From the NCBI GenBank assembly GCA_014773175.1, contig VXCM01005537.1, positions 5,001-69,000 of the forward strand: 64,000 nt of DNA. Direction: 5' to 3'. Below the pieces are notes generated by a model, which did not search any database, was not told the DNA's origin, and saw only the letters and a program-made list of their open reading frames with translations. The position numbers and the translations under genes are program-made. Shown in pieces: positions 1 to 12,397 of the stretch. Position 1 is the first letter of the stretch. The number at the start of each line of letters is the position of its first letter. Source of the stretch: Lucifuga dentata. Taxonomy: Eukaryota; Chordata; Actinopteri; Ophidiiformes; Bythitidae.

Positions 1-82
1 AGGCGGCGGTCTGACCTCAGGCTGATAATAAACGGTATAATTGAATGACATTCAGATACAGACATCGGCTCAACGAGAGGAG

Positions 83-226
83 AGGAGACAAGGAGAGGAG
101 GGGAGAGGAGAGGAGAGGATGGGAGAGGAGAGGAGGCGAGACGAGGAGAGGAGAGGAGAGGAGAGGAGAGGAGAGGAGAGGGGAGGAGAGGGGAGAGGAG
201 AGGAAACAAGGAGAGGAGAGGTTCAG
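83..226. repeat. (AGGAG)n polypurine tract
   Basis: About 145 bases of nearly pure purine on the + strand with a five-base period. Such mirror-symmetric polypurine tracts can form triplex structures. Confidence 0.9.
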
Positions 227-619
227 ACCCTAAAGTTTCTATATGAAGCAGCTCTGTGAAAAGATGTGATGTAAAATGTTGATGATGATGATGATGAGGA
301 TGATGGTGATGGTTCATTGACGTGTTGGAAGAAGCACATACAGAATGCATATGTGATCATTCAGCATGGAAAACATTTGTTCTGCGTGTAAAGCTGCAGA
401 AACATGAAGAGAATGAATCCTGGCTGTCAGTCGTGTTCCTGACGTGTCCGTGTTTGTGGACCTGGATGATATGACGCTCAGAGGAAGAAACTTTGCCATG
501 TCCAGCCTGATGAAGGAACACACCAGTGACACGCTAAGCAGCTGTGATGGCATTTTGTGGCACACAGGTCATTTTTTCATGGGATTTATGTAACTGTACA
601 GACAGAAATCTCTGTCTGT

Positions 620-775
620 GGCACCAACATCATGTATGAAGCTGAAATTCAGCAGGTTTGTTGCTCAGGAACCAAAGACGTGCAGCGTCACGTTTGAAGT
701 TGTTTGGATTCTAATTCTCGGTAAAAAGTAGTCCATGTGGCAGGATACGCTCCGTTCCACAGACACTAACGGCAG
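620..775. repeat. Second copy of the bms1-intron-6 dispersed repeat
   Basis: caccaacatc, gaagctgaaattcagcaggt, ttgctcagga and gacgtgcagcg match 18286-18365. The following gtaaaaagtagtcc, tggcaggatacgctccg matches 18413-18450 in inverted orientation. Confidence 0.65.
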
Positions 776-899
776 GCTGTGGCACACACCATGAAGTCCA
801 GCCAATCTGAACACGCGTATTTTGAACGCTGCACTAGCTGATATAATAAAAATGAAGCAGATAGAACACGTCTGTAAAAATGTTGATTTCTGTTAAGCC

Positions 900-1620
900 A
901 AATGACCTTAAACCTCACACGCCAGCATCACGCCATTAGCTGTTCCTGTGGCAATTAAACGACTTCCACTTTTCATCCGTGTGTAAATCTTACATGCCAA
1001 ATCAGGAGAAACAAATCACCCTGCACCTGCGTCTTGTCATTAAGGAAGCGCCGTTACGGCATTTATTGGATTTCAGAGCCACGGAGGACGGCTACAAAAC
1101 CACGCCACCGCTATTAAGCAGAACTCGATCTGGCTGCCTTTATGCTCTTTAGCAGGTTTTAATTGGCAGGAACAGGAGAGAGGCGCGCGCAAAAACATCA
1201 TTACAGACTTAAACCGCCACAACAGGGTATTGCAGAGATTTAATTACATGAGGCTATTGTTTAATTTGCCTCTCAATGCTTCAATTAAGCAGAAAAGGGG
1301 AATGTGCGGTTCAGGTTTCAGGCAGCAGAGGAGCGAGCTTCCCCAGTGAAGTTCATATAACATCACACGGCGGCGAGCGCACGGATTTGTCATCGTTTGA
1401 CTAATGACAGGAAAGAGGAATAAACCCTATTAGAAAATCATCAAGAATCCCTGCGTCTCGGCTCATCGTCTTCCTGTTGGTGCTGCCGAGCCTCGGAGCC
1501 TCGGCTGATGTATTTATGGCCATATTGAATGGTGCAGATGATGCGATCTGAGGTTGATGGGCGCCAAAAATAGCAAAATGTCTCCCTGTGTTCAGAATAA
1601 AGGAATGTGCACAAACTCCT
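900..1620. promoter_or_regulatory. Candidate conserved non-coding element
   Basis: A repeat-free stretch of balanced composition, unlike its surroundings. It is rich in homeodomain-type cores (caattaaacg, tttaattac, tcaattaag, gtttaattt), a SOX-like ctattgttt near 1254-1262, and a CArG-like ccatattgaa near 1520-1529. No ORF in it looks like protein. The texture is that of a developmental enhancer, but conservation was not tested. Confidence 0.35.
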
Positions 1621-4590
1621 CGAACCATTTCCCTTATTGGTTTTATGGTTATTCAATCTCCATCTTTTCTGGGAAATAATGTTCTTTAATCTGCATCCAG
1701 AAACATTTTGCTGTAACTTCTGAGGGAGAGAAACTCTGAGCAGAGCGGAGGTGAAGAAGATGGAGGAAGCTTCATCTCCAGCTCTCTGTCTCATGCAACG
1801 AATAAAGCTTTTTTTGTTCTATTTAATGCTGGTTTTTAGATTGAGAAACAGAAAAGTCAGTTTTTCAGAGATAAAGATCTGCTTGTGTGTTTTTTACCAA
1901 ATGAGTCTGAATTGAAGCTTCAGATGCAACAATCAGTTAAAACCAAGAAGTCCAAATATGAACTCACACTTAAACTCACAACCTTTGCTGTAATTTTGTG
2001 TTTTGATGCTGCAGGATTGCACACAAATTACAAGATTCCTCACCTGGAAGATGACCAGCACCTGAAACCAACACAGGCAGTCCCTGACTTATGAACCAAC
2101 CGCCATAGAGTCTATTAAATTAAAAATTCTAGTTAATGAACGGCACACTACTTTATGATGTGCATCAAAACCACGCATCATCAGCGGTGAAGCAGCCGTC
2201 GCTGTTTTAAGTCGGATCACGCTCGCTGTAAACATTCTGTTATGTGTGTTTTTTGTGTTTTGCCTTTTTTCTTTTTTGTAACCTTCGTAACCACGCCTCC
2301 AAAGCATAAATCCAGTTTCTCATGCATAAATATATGCATAATAATATGCCGCTTAAATCATTTCTGTTTCTTTCTGTTCTCACTTTAACAAACCGAGAAC
2401 GGCTAACTAGCTAGCTAGCTACTACCTTCTGGAGGAAGGAGACAAAGCGAAGGGCACTGGGGGGAGGAGACAAAGCGAGAGCAGCTAACTAGCTAGCTAG
2501 CTAGCTACTACCACAGTTCCATACAGAAAACACCGACTGACAGGAAAAGCTAAAGGGGGCGGTACCACCAACCTGTTCACCATCTTTACCTGTCTACCTT
2601 TACCCATCAGGCTTTTCTTTCAGCACAGTAACAAATATAACACACATTTCTGCTTTCACTTTAGTTTTTATTTCTAAATACGTGGTTTAAATGTCTTCTT
2701 ATGGATCCCGACACAATTCTGGTTTCTCATCCTGAACCACCAACAAACCTGATCCAACCCAACCAGCTGGATCTGAGGCGCGTCGGGTTAATCTGAAGGA
2801 ATTATCGCCTCATTAACGTTTCTACCGACAGGAAGTGAGGAGGTGAACGCGCTCTGTCACCGAACGCTTCTTATCTCCCTCACTCCTTTGACGTCTTAAT
2901 GAACCAGGCTGTGATTCTGTTTCCTGTCATTTCACCTCATCATGACTGGAGGCTGCAGAAAAAAAAATCATCTTTTATCTGCTCTGATTTCAGCCTCAAA
3001 CTTTAACGCAGAGTTCATTCACTTACTTATAATTCTTTATGTCTTTCAAGCTTTAAGGAGAAAACAGATTTTTGTTTAGAATGAAGGACCGATAATCAGC
3101 TTTAATAATCAAATAAGATCAATAGCAATGCCAAATATTCAGATATTACGTTTTATTTACTTTATTAACTTTATTACTTGTTGCTTGTTCAGAAACGTGT
3201 TGTAGAAGTTTTTCTGTAATTGTCCTGTTTTTGTCTCTGAGGCGGACGGACACGTTAACTCGTGGAGTCTGAGCTCTGAGCACGCGTGGCAGATTTATCA
3301 TGCATGCTGGTTTCCTGTCTGCCAGGAGCTTACCTTTCTTTTCGTGTCTTTTCAGAAGCTGCAGTACCTCACCTGTCCTCTGTGTGTCCTCCTTCCTGAT
3401 GTCCCCCAGTTTTTGTCATTTTTGTCATGTTTGCTTGGACTGATCACCTGTTATTAGCCGCTGCTTGTTTTACGACGTGATTAAAGAAACTTCTCTTGTT
3501 AGGCCCGTGTCACATGCTAAGCGTTAGCATTGCCGCTGAGCTTAGCATCCAGCACTCTGAGTCTGAGCAGCGCCCTTCAACCAAGTGCTGACAGGAAGCA
3601 CTCATTGCTAATGACATGTTGACGGTTACCATGGCGATCTTTGCACATTCGTGGTCCAAATCGGGTTTCTGGTCAAATCAGGTAGCGACACGGACATGGC
3701 TCTTCTCATTCAGAGAAGAAAAGTGAAAAAACAGCGAATGTTGAGTCGCCGTTCTAAACTGCTCTACAGGTTAGGAGCTTCTGATTGGTCACGTGTTGGA
3801 AAGGTCAAAGTTGAATTTGGTTGAACTTTGAGTGCCATGTCAAAACAGAGAATCTGAGTGCCGTTTGGCACCAAGGTGGCGTGATGCAATGTTAGGAGTC
3901 ACCGCTCAGCTTCCAATACACGCCGAGGTCAGCGCAATGCTAACGCTTAGCGTGTTAAACTGGCCTAACTCAGCTGCTGGGAGGTTTGTCTGTCTGACAC
4001 AGATTCTGCTCTGTGAAGTGATTTGTGCAGAGAATCAGCTGGTTCAGCGTCACGCATCATCGTACGAACCAGCCAGGATGGTTTAGACCAAATCCTGAGA
4101 TTTTACTTCAGAGGATCAAATCTCTGATGATTTCAGAAATCATTACAGATTAGGATAATTCTGAACCTTCAGAATTACCAAAACAGTTTAACAAACCTCA
4201 TGGAAGGGAAATGTGACGTGTAGAAAATCTTACATTTGATCTGATGTCTGATTTCTGGTCATGAAGAAACCAGGCGTGTTGGACGGAGGTTTGAATCATG
4301 TTCATGATGATGATGCTGGTTCTTCTCACTGATCAATACCTTCCTAAACTTCCAGAATTGTTGTTTCTTTTTTATTGCAAAGAAATATTTTTCTGTTTGT
4401 TTTTCTAGAAAATAGAGTTTGACTTTTGACAATGAAAAATGTCGTGTTAAAAATTCATTATTCGTTCATTATCTGTTCTCTGAAATATTCAGAGTCAGGC
4501 CTCAGAGAGCCGATCAATGCACTCAGGCGATAACTTATCAGCAATCAATACCTCTGGGCTTTATGATGGCGGGTTTATTTTCCCCTGAGA
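1621..4590. other. Intergenic DNA, no gene recognised
   Basis: No coding exon with family resemblance on either strand. Contains a local duplication around 2400-2515, in which gctaactagctagctagcta and a ggaggagacaaagcga-like phrase each occur twice. ORFs here are short and without recognisable protein character. Confidence 0.5.
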
Positions 4591-4592
4591 TG

Positions 4593-4594
<2 letters not shown>

Positions 4595-4645
<51 letters not shown>
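4595..4645. repeat. (CA)n microsatellite
   Basis: About 25 uninterrupted CA dinucleotides. Confidence 0.97.
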
Positions 4646-4647
<2 letters not shown>

Positions 4648-4716
4648 TGCAGCTTAACAAAGGGACTATTTCACCACAAATTTTCTCAGTGGTTTCTTTA
4701 ATATCCACAATACACA

Positions 4717-5030
4717 GGCCGTGTTTCAGGCTTTAGGCTATGTTTCAGGCCGTGTTTCAGGCTGTGTTTTAGGCTTTAGGCTATGTTTCAGGCCATGTTT
4801 CAGGCCATGTTTTAGGCCATGTTTCAGGCCATGTTTTATGCCATGTTTTAGGCTTTAGGCTATGTTTCAGGCCATGTTTCAGGCCGTGTTTTAGGCCATG
4901 TTTCAGGCCATGTTTTATGCCATGTTTTAGGCTTTCAGGCCATGTTTCAGACTGTGTTTTAGGTCGTGTTTTATGCCGTGTGTCAGGCCATGTTTTAAAT
5001 CGTGTTTTAGGCCATGTTTTAGCCGTGTCG
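4717..5030. repeat. Minisatellite, caggccatgttt-like unit
   Basis: Repeats of about 12-14 bases (caggccatgttt, taggccatgttt, taggctttaggctatgttt) over some 310 bases, with frequent variation. Confidence 0.9.
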
Positions 5031-5630
5031 GCGCTTTGTGAGCTCAGCAGGCTCTTTGTTGCCTGTCCTGGCAGAGATGCAAAGCGTCTTCCTCCTCCGT
5101 ACTTCCTGTCCTCTTCCTCAGCAGAAAAGACAGAGCCGTGATGGCTGATGTGTCGTCACTCCTGTCGTGTCCTGTCACAGAACAAAGACAGCCGGTGATG
5201 GACGACGCCAGTCTGATGATGATTCAGACGACGAGACTTTCTTCACGATACCATAATATAGCCTTCTCTTTCTCTTTCAAAGTGATTATTAATAAACATT
5301 TTAATTCATTTTAACTGAAAAACAGCAAAGACTTTCAGGGATAACTTCCTGATACCGCAGGCTGACGCTGCAGTCATGTGATCTGATGCTGCAGTCATGT
5401 GACCTCTGAGGAGAACGATAATCATGATGACTGTAACAGTCATTTCCATTTTCACTAAAATGTCAATATCAGCTTGATTTTAAATGTATTATGCAAATAT
5501 ATTAATATAACTCCAGCATTCTGCATGTTTTACTACATTTACTTTACATTTACTACAAATCATATATTTTATTTATATTGACAATTTTCAGAAGTATGCT
5601 GGTTTAGAATAGTACATAGGCGATTTGCAT

Positions 5631-6211
5631 TTAAAGGACCAAACCGGCAGTCATGCACATTTGAGCCAAATAAATACAACCTGCATACATGACAACCAAT
5701 ATCCAAAATATAAAACCTTATTTTAGTTTTCCTGTTATTTTTTCAAATCCTCTAATCTTTCAAAATCAAATGTTCAGGTGATACACACACCTGAAAATTC
5801 AATGTTTCTAATAGTTTTACATGATTGTAGAAGACACGGTCATTTTAATTTCTCTGAAAAAGCCATCTTCTCCTGGGACTATTTTTCCTGGCGGAGGCAT
5901 ACGTCATCTTCCTTGCAGCTCCGTGCTGGATCAGATAAATAAAGTTACTTCAACAAAAAACACTAACACACATGTTGTTCTCTGTGATGGATTACATGTC
6001 TCAAGCATGTTTCAGATCTGCACAAGTTAATTTTTATATGTACTGGATTGGAATGAACTGAAGCCAATGGCAGTCTGGGAGGTAGGAAAAACAATTCTAA
6101 AATTTACTGCTGAAGTCATGTATTTGGGGAAATGGTTGTCAGTAACGTAACATGTATATGTTATGTATATGCATTGGGCTCAAATATGCATGATCACCAG
6201 TGGTCCTTTAA
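5631..6211 (-). mobile_element. Full-length TTAA-flanked MITE, older copy
   Basis: Starts TTAAAGGACC and ends GGTCCTTTAA, so the ends are inverted and bounded by TTAA. At 581 bp it matches the length and internal order of the 22029-22604 copy in reverse orientation, but many substitutions mark it as older. It has no transposase, so it is non-autonomous. TTAA target sites are typical of piggyBac-type transposition; the family assignment is an inference. Confidence 0.8.
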
Positions 6212-6640
6212 GCTTGCAGAAATGGCGGTATGGTCCTTTAAGTGAGACTGCGGGATGAAAGGTGTGTCAAAGCTCAGCATAACGTTTCTCTCTGCTTCCT
6301 GTCTGCAGCCGCTGACTGAGTTCCTGCTTCAAAAATACAGACGTGGCCATTATGGCTGACGTGTGTCATCCCTGTCATGTCCTGTCCACGGAGACAAAGA
6401 CAGAGGGTCTTTCTGAAGCGCCGTGATGATGGACACTGGCAGCTTCCTGTCTGTCTCAGCAGGACGTCAGGATGCAGTGCGAGGAGGAGCTACATTCACT
6501 CCCACTCAGAGCCCACGCTAATGTTTAACCACACACAGGAACCAATGCCACGCTGTCACGTGCACGCGCTGTCACGTGCACGCGCTGTCATCCTGTCAGC
6601 CACCTGGCTGCTTCAGGACAGCATCTCTGTTTCTGACTTC

Positions 6641-6674
6641 TTTTTTTTTTTTTTTTNTTTTTTTTTTTTTTTTA
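6641..6674. repeat. Poly(T) run with single N
   Basis: T homopolymer interrupted by N at 6657, probably a contig join. Confidence 0.9.
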
Positions 6675-6913
6675 CTGCATTTTCATTTGAATTCAATTTT
6701 TTTTCCATTTCAAATAATTAATTTGTTTTTTATTTATTATTTTTACTTTTTTGTAATTTCATTTGTTATTGAAAATAAGATGATTGGAAAATATATTTTA
6801 ATTTTTAAATGCATTGTAAAAATGACCCTTGGGTACATACAGTATATGCCCTGTTCCCAGATGATGTATTTCAATTTACACATACAGCATAACAGAAGTA
6901 CAAAATATAAAAC

Positions 6914-7052
6914 ACACACACACACACACACATACACACACACACACACACACAGAACTCTCTCTGAGCCATACGTCTCCGAGGTGNACACACACACATA
7001 CACACACACACACACACACAGAACTCTCTCTGAGCCATACGTCTCCGAGGTG
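6914..7052. repeat. CA repeat plus N-join duplication
   Basis: The (CA)n block and its unique tail (gaactctctctgagccatac...) occur twice, separated by N at 6987. Consistent with unmerged overlapping contig ends. Confidence 0.85.
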
Positions 7053-7419
7053 ACAGTCAGTCCTCCTCCCAGCATGCACCCCCACATATTCTGTTACCCC
7101 TGTGTGTGTGTGTGTGTGAGTTCTCACTACACTCACATTTTAACAGCTTTATAAAACAAAATGACTGATTTTCACACGCGTGTAACATATCAGTTTAAAC
7201 AGTTTCAGAAAGTTTGATCATAGATCATAACTAATAGAAATTAGAAATTGAAGGAATATGTACTTTTTATTTATTGTGTCCAGATCATAAGTCAGTATGA
7301 TATAAGTATGTATAGTAATATGTATAAGTATAAGACATTATAAAAATAAACAGTAAGTCATGGTATTTGTACCATTATATTCTCCTTGATGTCTAAAGAT
7401 ATTTAACATCCTTTTTTAA

Positions 7420-7706
7420 AATTTAATTTAATTTGATTTAATTTAACTTCATTTTATTTTGTTTTATTTTATTTTATTTTATTTTGCTTTTTATTTTATT
7501 TTATCTTATTTTATTCTATTTTATTTTATTTTACTTTACTTTGTTTTGTTTTGTTTTATTTTATTTTATTTTAATTTTACTTTGTTTTGTTTTATTTTAT
7601 TTTATTTTGCTTTGTTTTGTTTTATTTCACTTTATTTTATTTTATTTTATTTTACTTTATTTTGTTTTATTTTATTTTATTTTACCTTATTTATTTTATT
7701 TTGTTG
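7420..7706. repeat. TTTTA/TTTTG pentanucleotide array
   Basis: About 290 bases of ttttattttattttgttttac-type sequence. Strongly strand-asymmetric (T-rich on +). Confidence 0.95.
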
Positions 7707-7759
7707 GGAAGTTGCTGGAAGCTGCAGAAACTGGCGGCTGTGAGTGGAATGCTGCGGCC

Positions 7760-7884
7760 GGCCTGCTGCTGTGGAGGCGTGTGGGAGGCTGAGTGGGTTT
7801 CCCCACACAGAGCGACATAAANGCCGGCCTGCTGCTGTGGAGGCGTGTGGGAGGCTGAGTGGGTTTCCCCACACAGAGCGACAT
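7760..7884. repeat. Direct duplication across N at 7822
   Basis: The roughly 62-base segment starting gccggcctgctgctgtgg is identical on both sides of the N. Assembly artefact. Confidence 0.85.
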
Positions 7885-8055
7885 AAAGGCCGGCCCACGC
7901 ACCCACAGCTCCTCTGTCCACCAGCAAGTCCAGCTGCTGAACCGCCAACAAGGCAGAAAGCTGAGAGGAGGAACACAAGAGGAAGAACAAAGGCTGCGAG
8001 AGTCAAAGGAAGAGAGGAGTGTGATGGAGAGTGAGAGGTGCACGAGGAAGAGAGA
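7860..8055 (+). promoter_or_regulatory. Orphan promoter-like segment and possible first exon
   Basis: A TATA-like cataaagg (7882-7889) sits in GC-rich DNA. About 30 bases downstream begins a purine-rich leader that ends at a strong donor, aaga/gtgagt, with GT at 8056. This is the layout of a TATA promoter with an untranslated first exon on the + strand. No downstream coding exon was found before bms1, so the host gene is unknown. The upstream part is duplicated at 7760-7821 by the N join at 7822. Confidence 0.3.
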
Positions 8056-8430
8056 GTGAGTCGGTGTGAAAACCCGGCCGACTCCCACACTCACATTCCT
8101 CTGATTATCTGAAGTCGACAGGAGTGACGGCGTGGAAACTCACTTCCTGCACAGCTGCAGGCAGAGAGGAGGTGCCGTACCTGCAGCACCCAGAGCATCT
8201 GCCGTCCATCCAACACGCATCCAACACGCATCCAACACGTAGCCAACACGTATCCAACACACAAGACTTCAACACACCAACACCTGCACCGCCGTCACAC
8301 TTTACTAAAACTCACTGAAGGATCAAACTGGTGAATAAATCATCAGACGTGACGTCATCGTCTGAGTTTAGAAGGTGTGATGTCAAAGAAATGATCAAGT
8401 TTCATCATTATATGTTATTATTTGATGTAA

Positions 8431-8439
8431 AACACACAA

Positions 8440-8485
<46 letters not shown>

Positions 8486-8509
8486 ACACTTACACACACA
8501 CACACACAA
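8431..8509. repeat. (CA)n microsatellite, interrupted
   Basis: About 78 bases of CA with a few T interruptions. Confidence 0.95.
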
Positions 8510-8631
8510 ATGCTGACAGCATGACATTTTTTTACATCATGTATTTTTTATATAAAATCTGTCTGTTTACACAAATATGTAGAAAAATGTCACAGTTTCT
8601 GTTTCTGACATGAAAATCCAGAGGCAGGTAA

Positions 8632-9653
8632 GGAAGGGTGGTGATGTATTTTGGGTGGTGATGTATTTTAGGTGGTGTGATGTATTTTAGGTGGTGATGT
8701 ATTTTAGGTGGTGTGATGTATTTTGGGTGGTGATGTGTTTTGGGTGATGTGATGTATTTTGGGTGGTGATGTGTTTTGAGTGATGTAATGTATTTTGGGT
8801 GGTGATGTATTTTGGGTGGTGTGATGTACTTTGGATGGTGATGTATTTTGGGTGGTGATGTGTTTTAGGTGGTGTGATGTATTTTAGGTGGTAATGTGTT
8901 TTAGGTGGTGTGATGTATTTTAGGTGGTGATGTATTTTGGGTGGTGATGTGTTTTAGGTGGTGTGATGTATTTTGGGTGGTGATGTATTTTGGGTGGTGT
9001 GATGTATTTTAGGTGGTGATGTATTTTGGGTGGTGATGTGTTTTAGGTGGTGTGATGTATTTTAGGTGGTGATGTATTTTGGGTGGTGATGTGTTTTAGG
9101 TGGTGTAATGTATTTTGGGTGGTGATGTATTTTGGGTGGTGTGATGTATTTTAGGTGGTGATGTATTTTGGGTGGTGATGTGTTTTAGGTGGTGTGATGT
9201 ATTTTAGGTGGTGATGTATTTTGGGTGGTGATGTGTTTTAGGTGGTGTGATGTATTTTGGGTGGTGATGTATTTTAGGTGGTGTGATGTATTTTAGGTGG
9301 TGATGTATTTTGGGTGGTGATGTGTTTTAGGTGGTGTGATGTATTTTAGGTGGTGATGTATTTTGGGTGGTGATGTATTTTAGGTGGTGTGATGTATTTT
9401 GGGTGGTGATGTGTTTTGGGTGGTGTGATGTATTTTGGGTGTGATGTATTTTGGGTGGTGATGTGTTTTGGATGGTGTTATGTATTTTAGGTGGTGATGT
9501 ATTTTGGATGATATATTTTGGGTGATGATGTATTTTGGGTGGTGTGATGTGTTTTGGGTGGTGATGTATTTTAGGTGGTGTGATGTGTTTTGGGTGGTGA
9601 TGTATTGTAGGTGATGTATTTTGGGTGGTGTGATGTATTTTGGTTGGTATGAC
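8632..9653. repeat. 1-kb minisatellite, ggtggtgatgtatttt unit
   Basis: Units of about 17-19 bases (ggtggtgatgtattttg, ggtggtgtgatgtatttta) in higher-order groups of three to four, for about 1 kb. The minus strand reads as a His/Pro/Thr-rich pseudo-ORF. Confidence 0.97.
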
Positions 9654-9972
9654 ATACACTCAAACACATACACATGTAAATATAAACACATACACATATA
9701 CACACATACAAACACGTACAAACACATACACAGACATGAAATTTACACACACACATACAATGATCAGAGGATGAAGCTCTGTTCAGTACCTGTAACGTCA
9801 TGTTCTACATGAGGAAGCACGGATTTAATGGATGTACACTGGAGTTTGAATTGACTTTGTGGTTCTCACTTTGCTCTCGTAGCCACCATCAGCATTTAGC
9901 CAAGAAACCTGCGACTGATGCTGAATGAGCACAGGCCTGAGTTTGAGCAGGAGAGGGAAGCAGTGGAAGGCT

Positions 9973-10073
9973 GAGGATGATGAGGACGATGAGGATGAGG
10001 ATGATGAGGATGAGGATGAGGAGGATGAGGATGAGAATGAGGAGGAGGATGAGGAGGATGAGAAGGACCACAG
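9973..10073. repeat. (GAT/GAG)n triplet tract
   Basis: About 100 bases of gaggatgag triplets; translates to an acidic run in one frame but has no supporting exon structure. Confidence 0.9.
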
Positions 10074-10169
10074 CAGGATGGGTCAGTGGGAATGAACTGA
10101 GATCCATCTTGTGGTTGATCAGTAAATCCACTGAGTTATCAAAACCCAAGAGTCAGTCAGTCCACAGTC

Positions 10170-10222
<53 letters not shown>

Positions 10223-10229
10223 ACACATT
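10170..10229. repeat. (CA)n microsatellite
   Basis: About 60 bases of CA, one TC interruption. Confidence 0.95.
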
Positions 10230-11440
10230 GAAAGTGTTTGTTTTATGGAGTTTAGATTATTTGTTTTACATTTGTGTGCTGTGAGATTTTACATCACATC
10301 TTCAGCGTCTGAAGCATAAATGGAGATAACCTGAGTCGTCCTCCCTCCCCTCCATAACAGGAAGTGGAGACTTTATCCTGTTTAAGCCTGAAATGTTTGT
10401 GCTGCCACATCTTGTCCTTTCTAAGATGAAACATCTGAGACTTCTTCAGCGTCCATCAGGTGAGTTCATGATGAGTCTTCTGTTCTAAAGGATTAAATTT
10501 CGTGTCTTAAATGCTGGTTCTGGATGCGGCTCTGGTTCTGATGGTGACCCGTTTCCTCTGAGGGCTGATGATGATGATGATGATGATAATGCATCACAAA
10601 CACACGATGATAACAGAGGTTCTTCTTCAGAGGAAGGTGAAAATGGAGCATCCAAAGGACAAGGAGCACTCCATGTTACAGAGAGGAAGTTCAAAAGCAG
10701 CTCAGCGTTCATATGACTCTTCATAACATGATGCTAATGATGACAGCAAAGACACTAATGATGACAGGGAGAGTTGTGATAGAAAATATGAAGAGTCGCT
10801 GCAGCTCAAACTTTCTGTTTTTATTCTTCATAATAACCACACTGTGATGTCCGGAGATTTTTATTGATTTTAAACCTGGTTTATTTCATAGGTAAGCTGA
10901 ATTCCTCATGCTGTTTTCCACACTGAGTGAAGTAACACGGACTAAACGTGTTGAACTGTGGATCATTTTTCAGTACTTTCAAAATAAATTCATTCAGTGA
11001 CGATTTTGTTGAAAATTTATGGATTTATGAAACCTCTGCAAAAGTTGATGTTTGTACAGTCAATTTTTCACGTTTACATTCTGATAAAATAAATTTACTG
11101 TAACTTCAAAACCAAACACATTTGTCATAATTTACATATATTAATGCCTCACTGAAATATAATCAAAATGTAAAATATAATTTGAAGAACCAGCTGATTC
11201 TATTTTAGCTGAAGATCATTCAGATGTTTCATGATCATCTTCACAGCTAGTGACTTGATGTAAATTTTGTGTTATGTATGATTTTATGTAAATATGAAAA
11301 AACAACAAACATGATGTTTGTTTTCTTTTAGTGATTTTATTTAAATATGAACACGTGATGTTTGTTGTGTGTTGCCGCCATCATGTGGTGCAACATGTTA
11401 CTGCAACAGGAACATGTTTCTGGCTGCTGAATGAATAGAT
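10230..11440. other. Intergenic DNA, no gene recognised
   Basis: Mostly AT-rich unique sequence. A Ser-rich minus-strand ORF near 10485-10724 reflects a (GAT)n tract rather than a protein. No splice-framed coding segment was recognised on either strand. Confidence 0.5.
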
Positions 11441-11442
11441 AT

Positions 11443-12052
11443 GACTTGATATGGATGGATATGCATGGATGGTTATGGATGGTTATGAATGGTTATGATG
11501 GTTATGAATGGTTATGGATGGTTATGACTGGTTATGACTGGTTATGGATGGTTATGAATGGTTATGATGGTTATGAATGGTTATGACTGGTTATGGATGT
11601 TATGGATGGTTATGGATGGTTATGACTGGTTATGACTGGTTATGGATGGTTATGAATGGTTATGATGGTTATGAATGGTTATGACTGGTTATGACTGGTT
11701 ATGGATGTTATGGATGTTATGAATGGTTATGACTGGTTATGGATGTTATGGATGGTTATGAATGGTTATGACTGGTTATGACTGGTTATGGATGTTATGG
11801 ATGGTTATGAATGGTTATGACTAGTTATGACTGGTTATGGATGGTTATGAATGGTTATGATGGTTATGAATGGTTATGACTGGTTATGGATGTTATGGAT
11901 GGTTATGGATGGTTATGACTGGTTATGACTGGTTATGGATGGTTATGAATGGTTATGATGGTTATGAATGGTTATGACTGGTTATGACTGGTTATGGATG
12001 TTATGGATGGTTATGGATGGTTATGAATGGTTATGACTGGTTATGACTGGAT
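11443..12052. repeat. Minisatellite, atggttatga unit
   Basis: About 600 bases of 10-base units (atggttatga, ctggttatga, atgttatgg) arranged in higher-order blocks of roughly 60-120 bases. Confidence 0.97.
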
Positions 12053-12120
12053 GTCGGTGGTTTTCTGTCTCAGCAGCAGAAAATATAAAGGAGTTTGTGA
12101 GGATCTGAGATGTGAGAGCT

Positions 12121-12125
12121 TCACN

Positions 12126-12176
<51 letters not shown>
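12121..12176. repeat. (CA)n microsatellite with N
   Basis: CA run with an N at 12125 near its start. Confidence 0.95.
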
Positions 12177-12178
<2 letters not shown>

Positions 12179-12340
12179 CTCTCTCTCTTTGTTTTCTCTT
12201 CAGTTCTTTTTGTCTCATACTGTTTCCTTTCTTTACTTTGGTTCTTTAATCTTTTCTTCTTTTTTCTCTTTTCTTTTTCTTTTTGTTCCCTTTTATGGTT
12301 TTTATCGTCACATATTTTTTCCTCTCTTCATCTTGCCCCG

Positions 12341-12344
<4 letters not shown>

Positions 12345-12374
<30 letters not shown>

Positions 12375-12397
12375 CTTCTTCTTCTTCTTCTTCTTCT
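12345..12397. repeat. (CTT)n triplet array
   Basis: About 17 CTT/TTC triplets in a pyrimidine-rich region starting near 12175. Confidence 0.95.

Noticed and set aside
8632..9653. CRISPR-like array
   Set aside because: Regular repeats without unique spacers in a vertebrate genome; it is a minisatellite.
9327..9727. Minus-strand His/Pro/Thr-rich ORFs
   Set aside because: Shadow of the ggtggtgatgtatttt minisatellite.
9973..10100. Acidic coding exon (Glu/Asp run) on the + strand
   Set aside because: Triplet repeat ends in TGA soon after, has no credible acceptor or homologous context.
10485..10724. Ser-rich minus-strand ORF
   Set aside because: Serine run comes from a GAT repeat; no family recognised and no exon structure.
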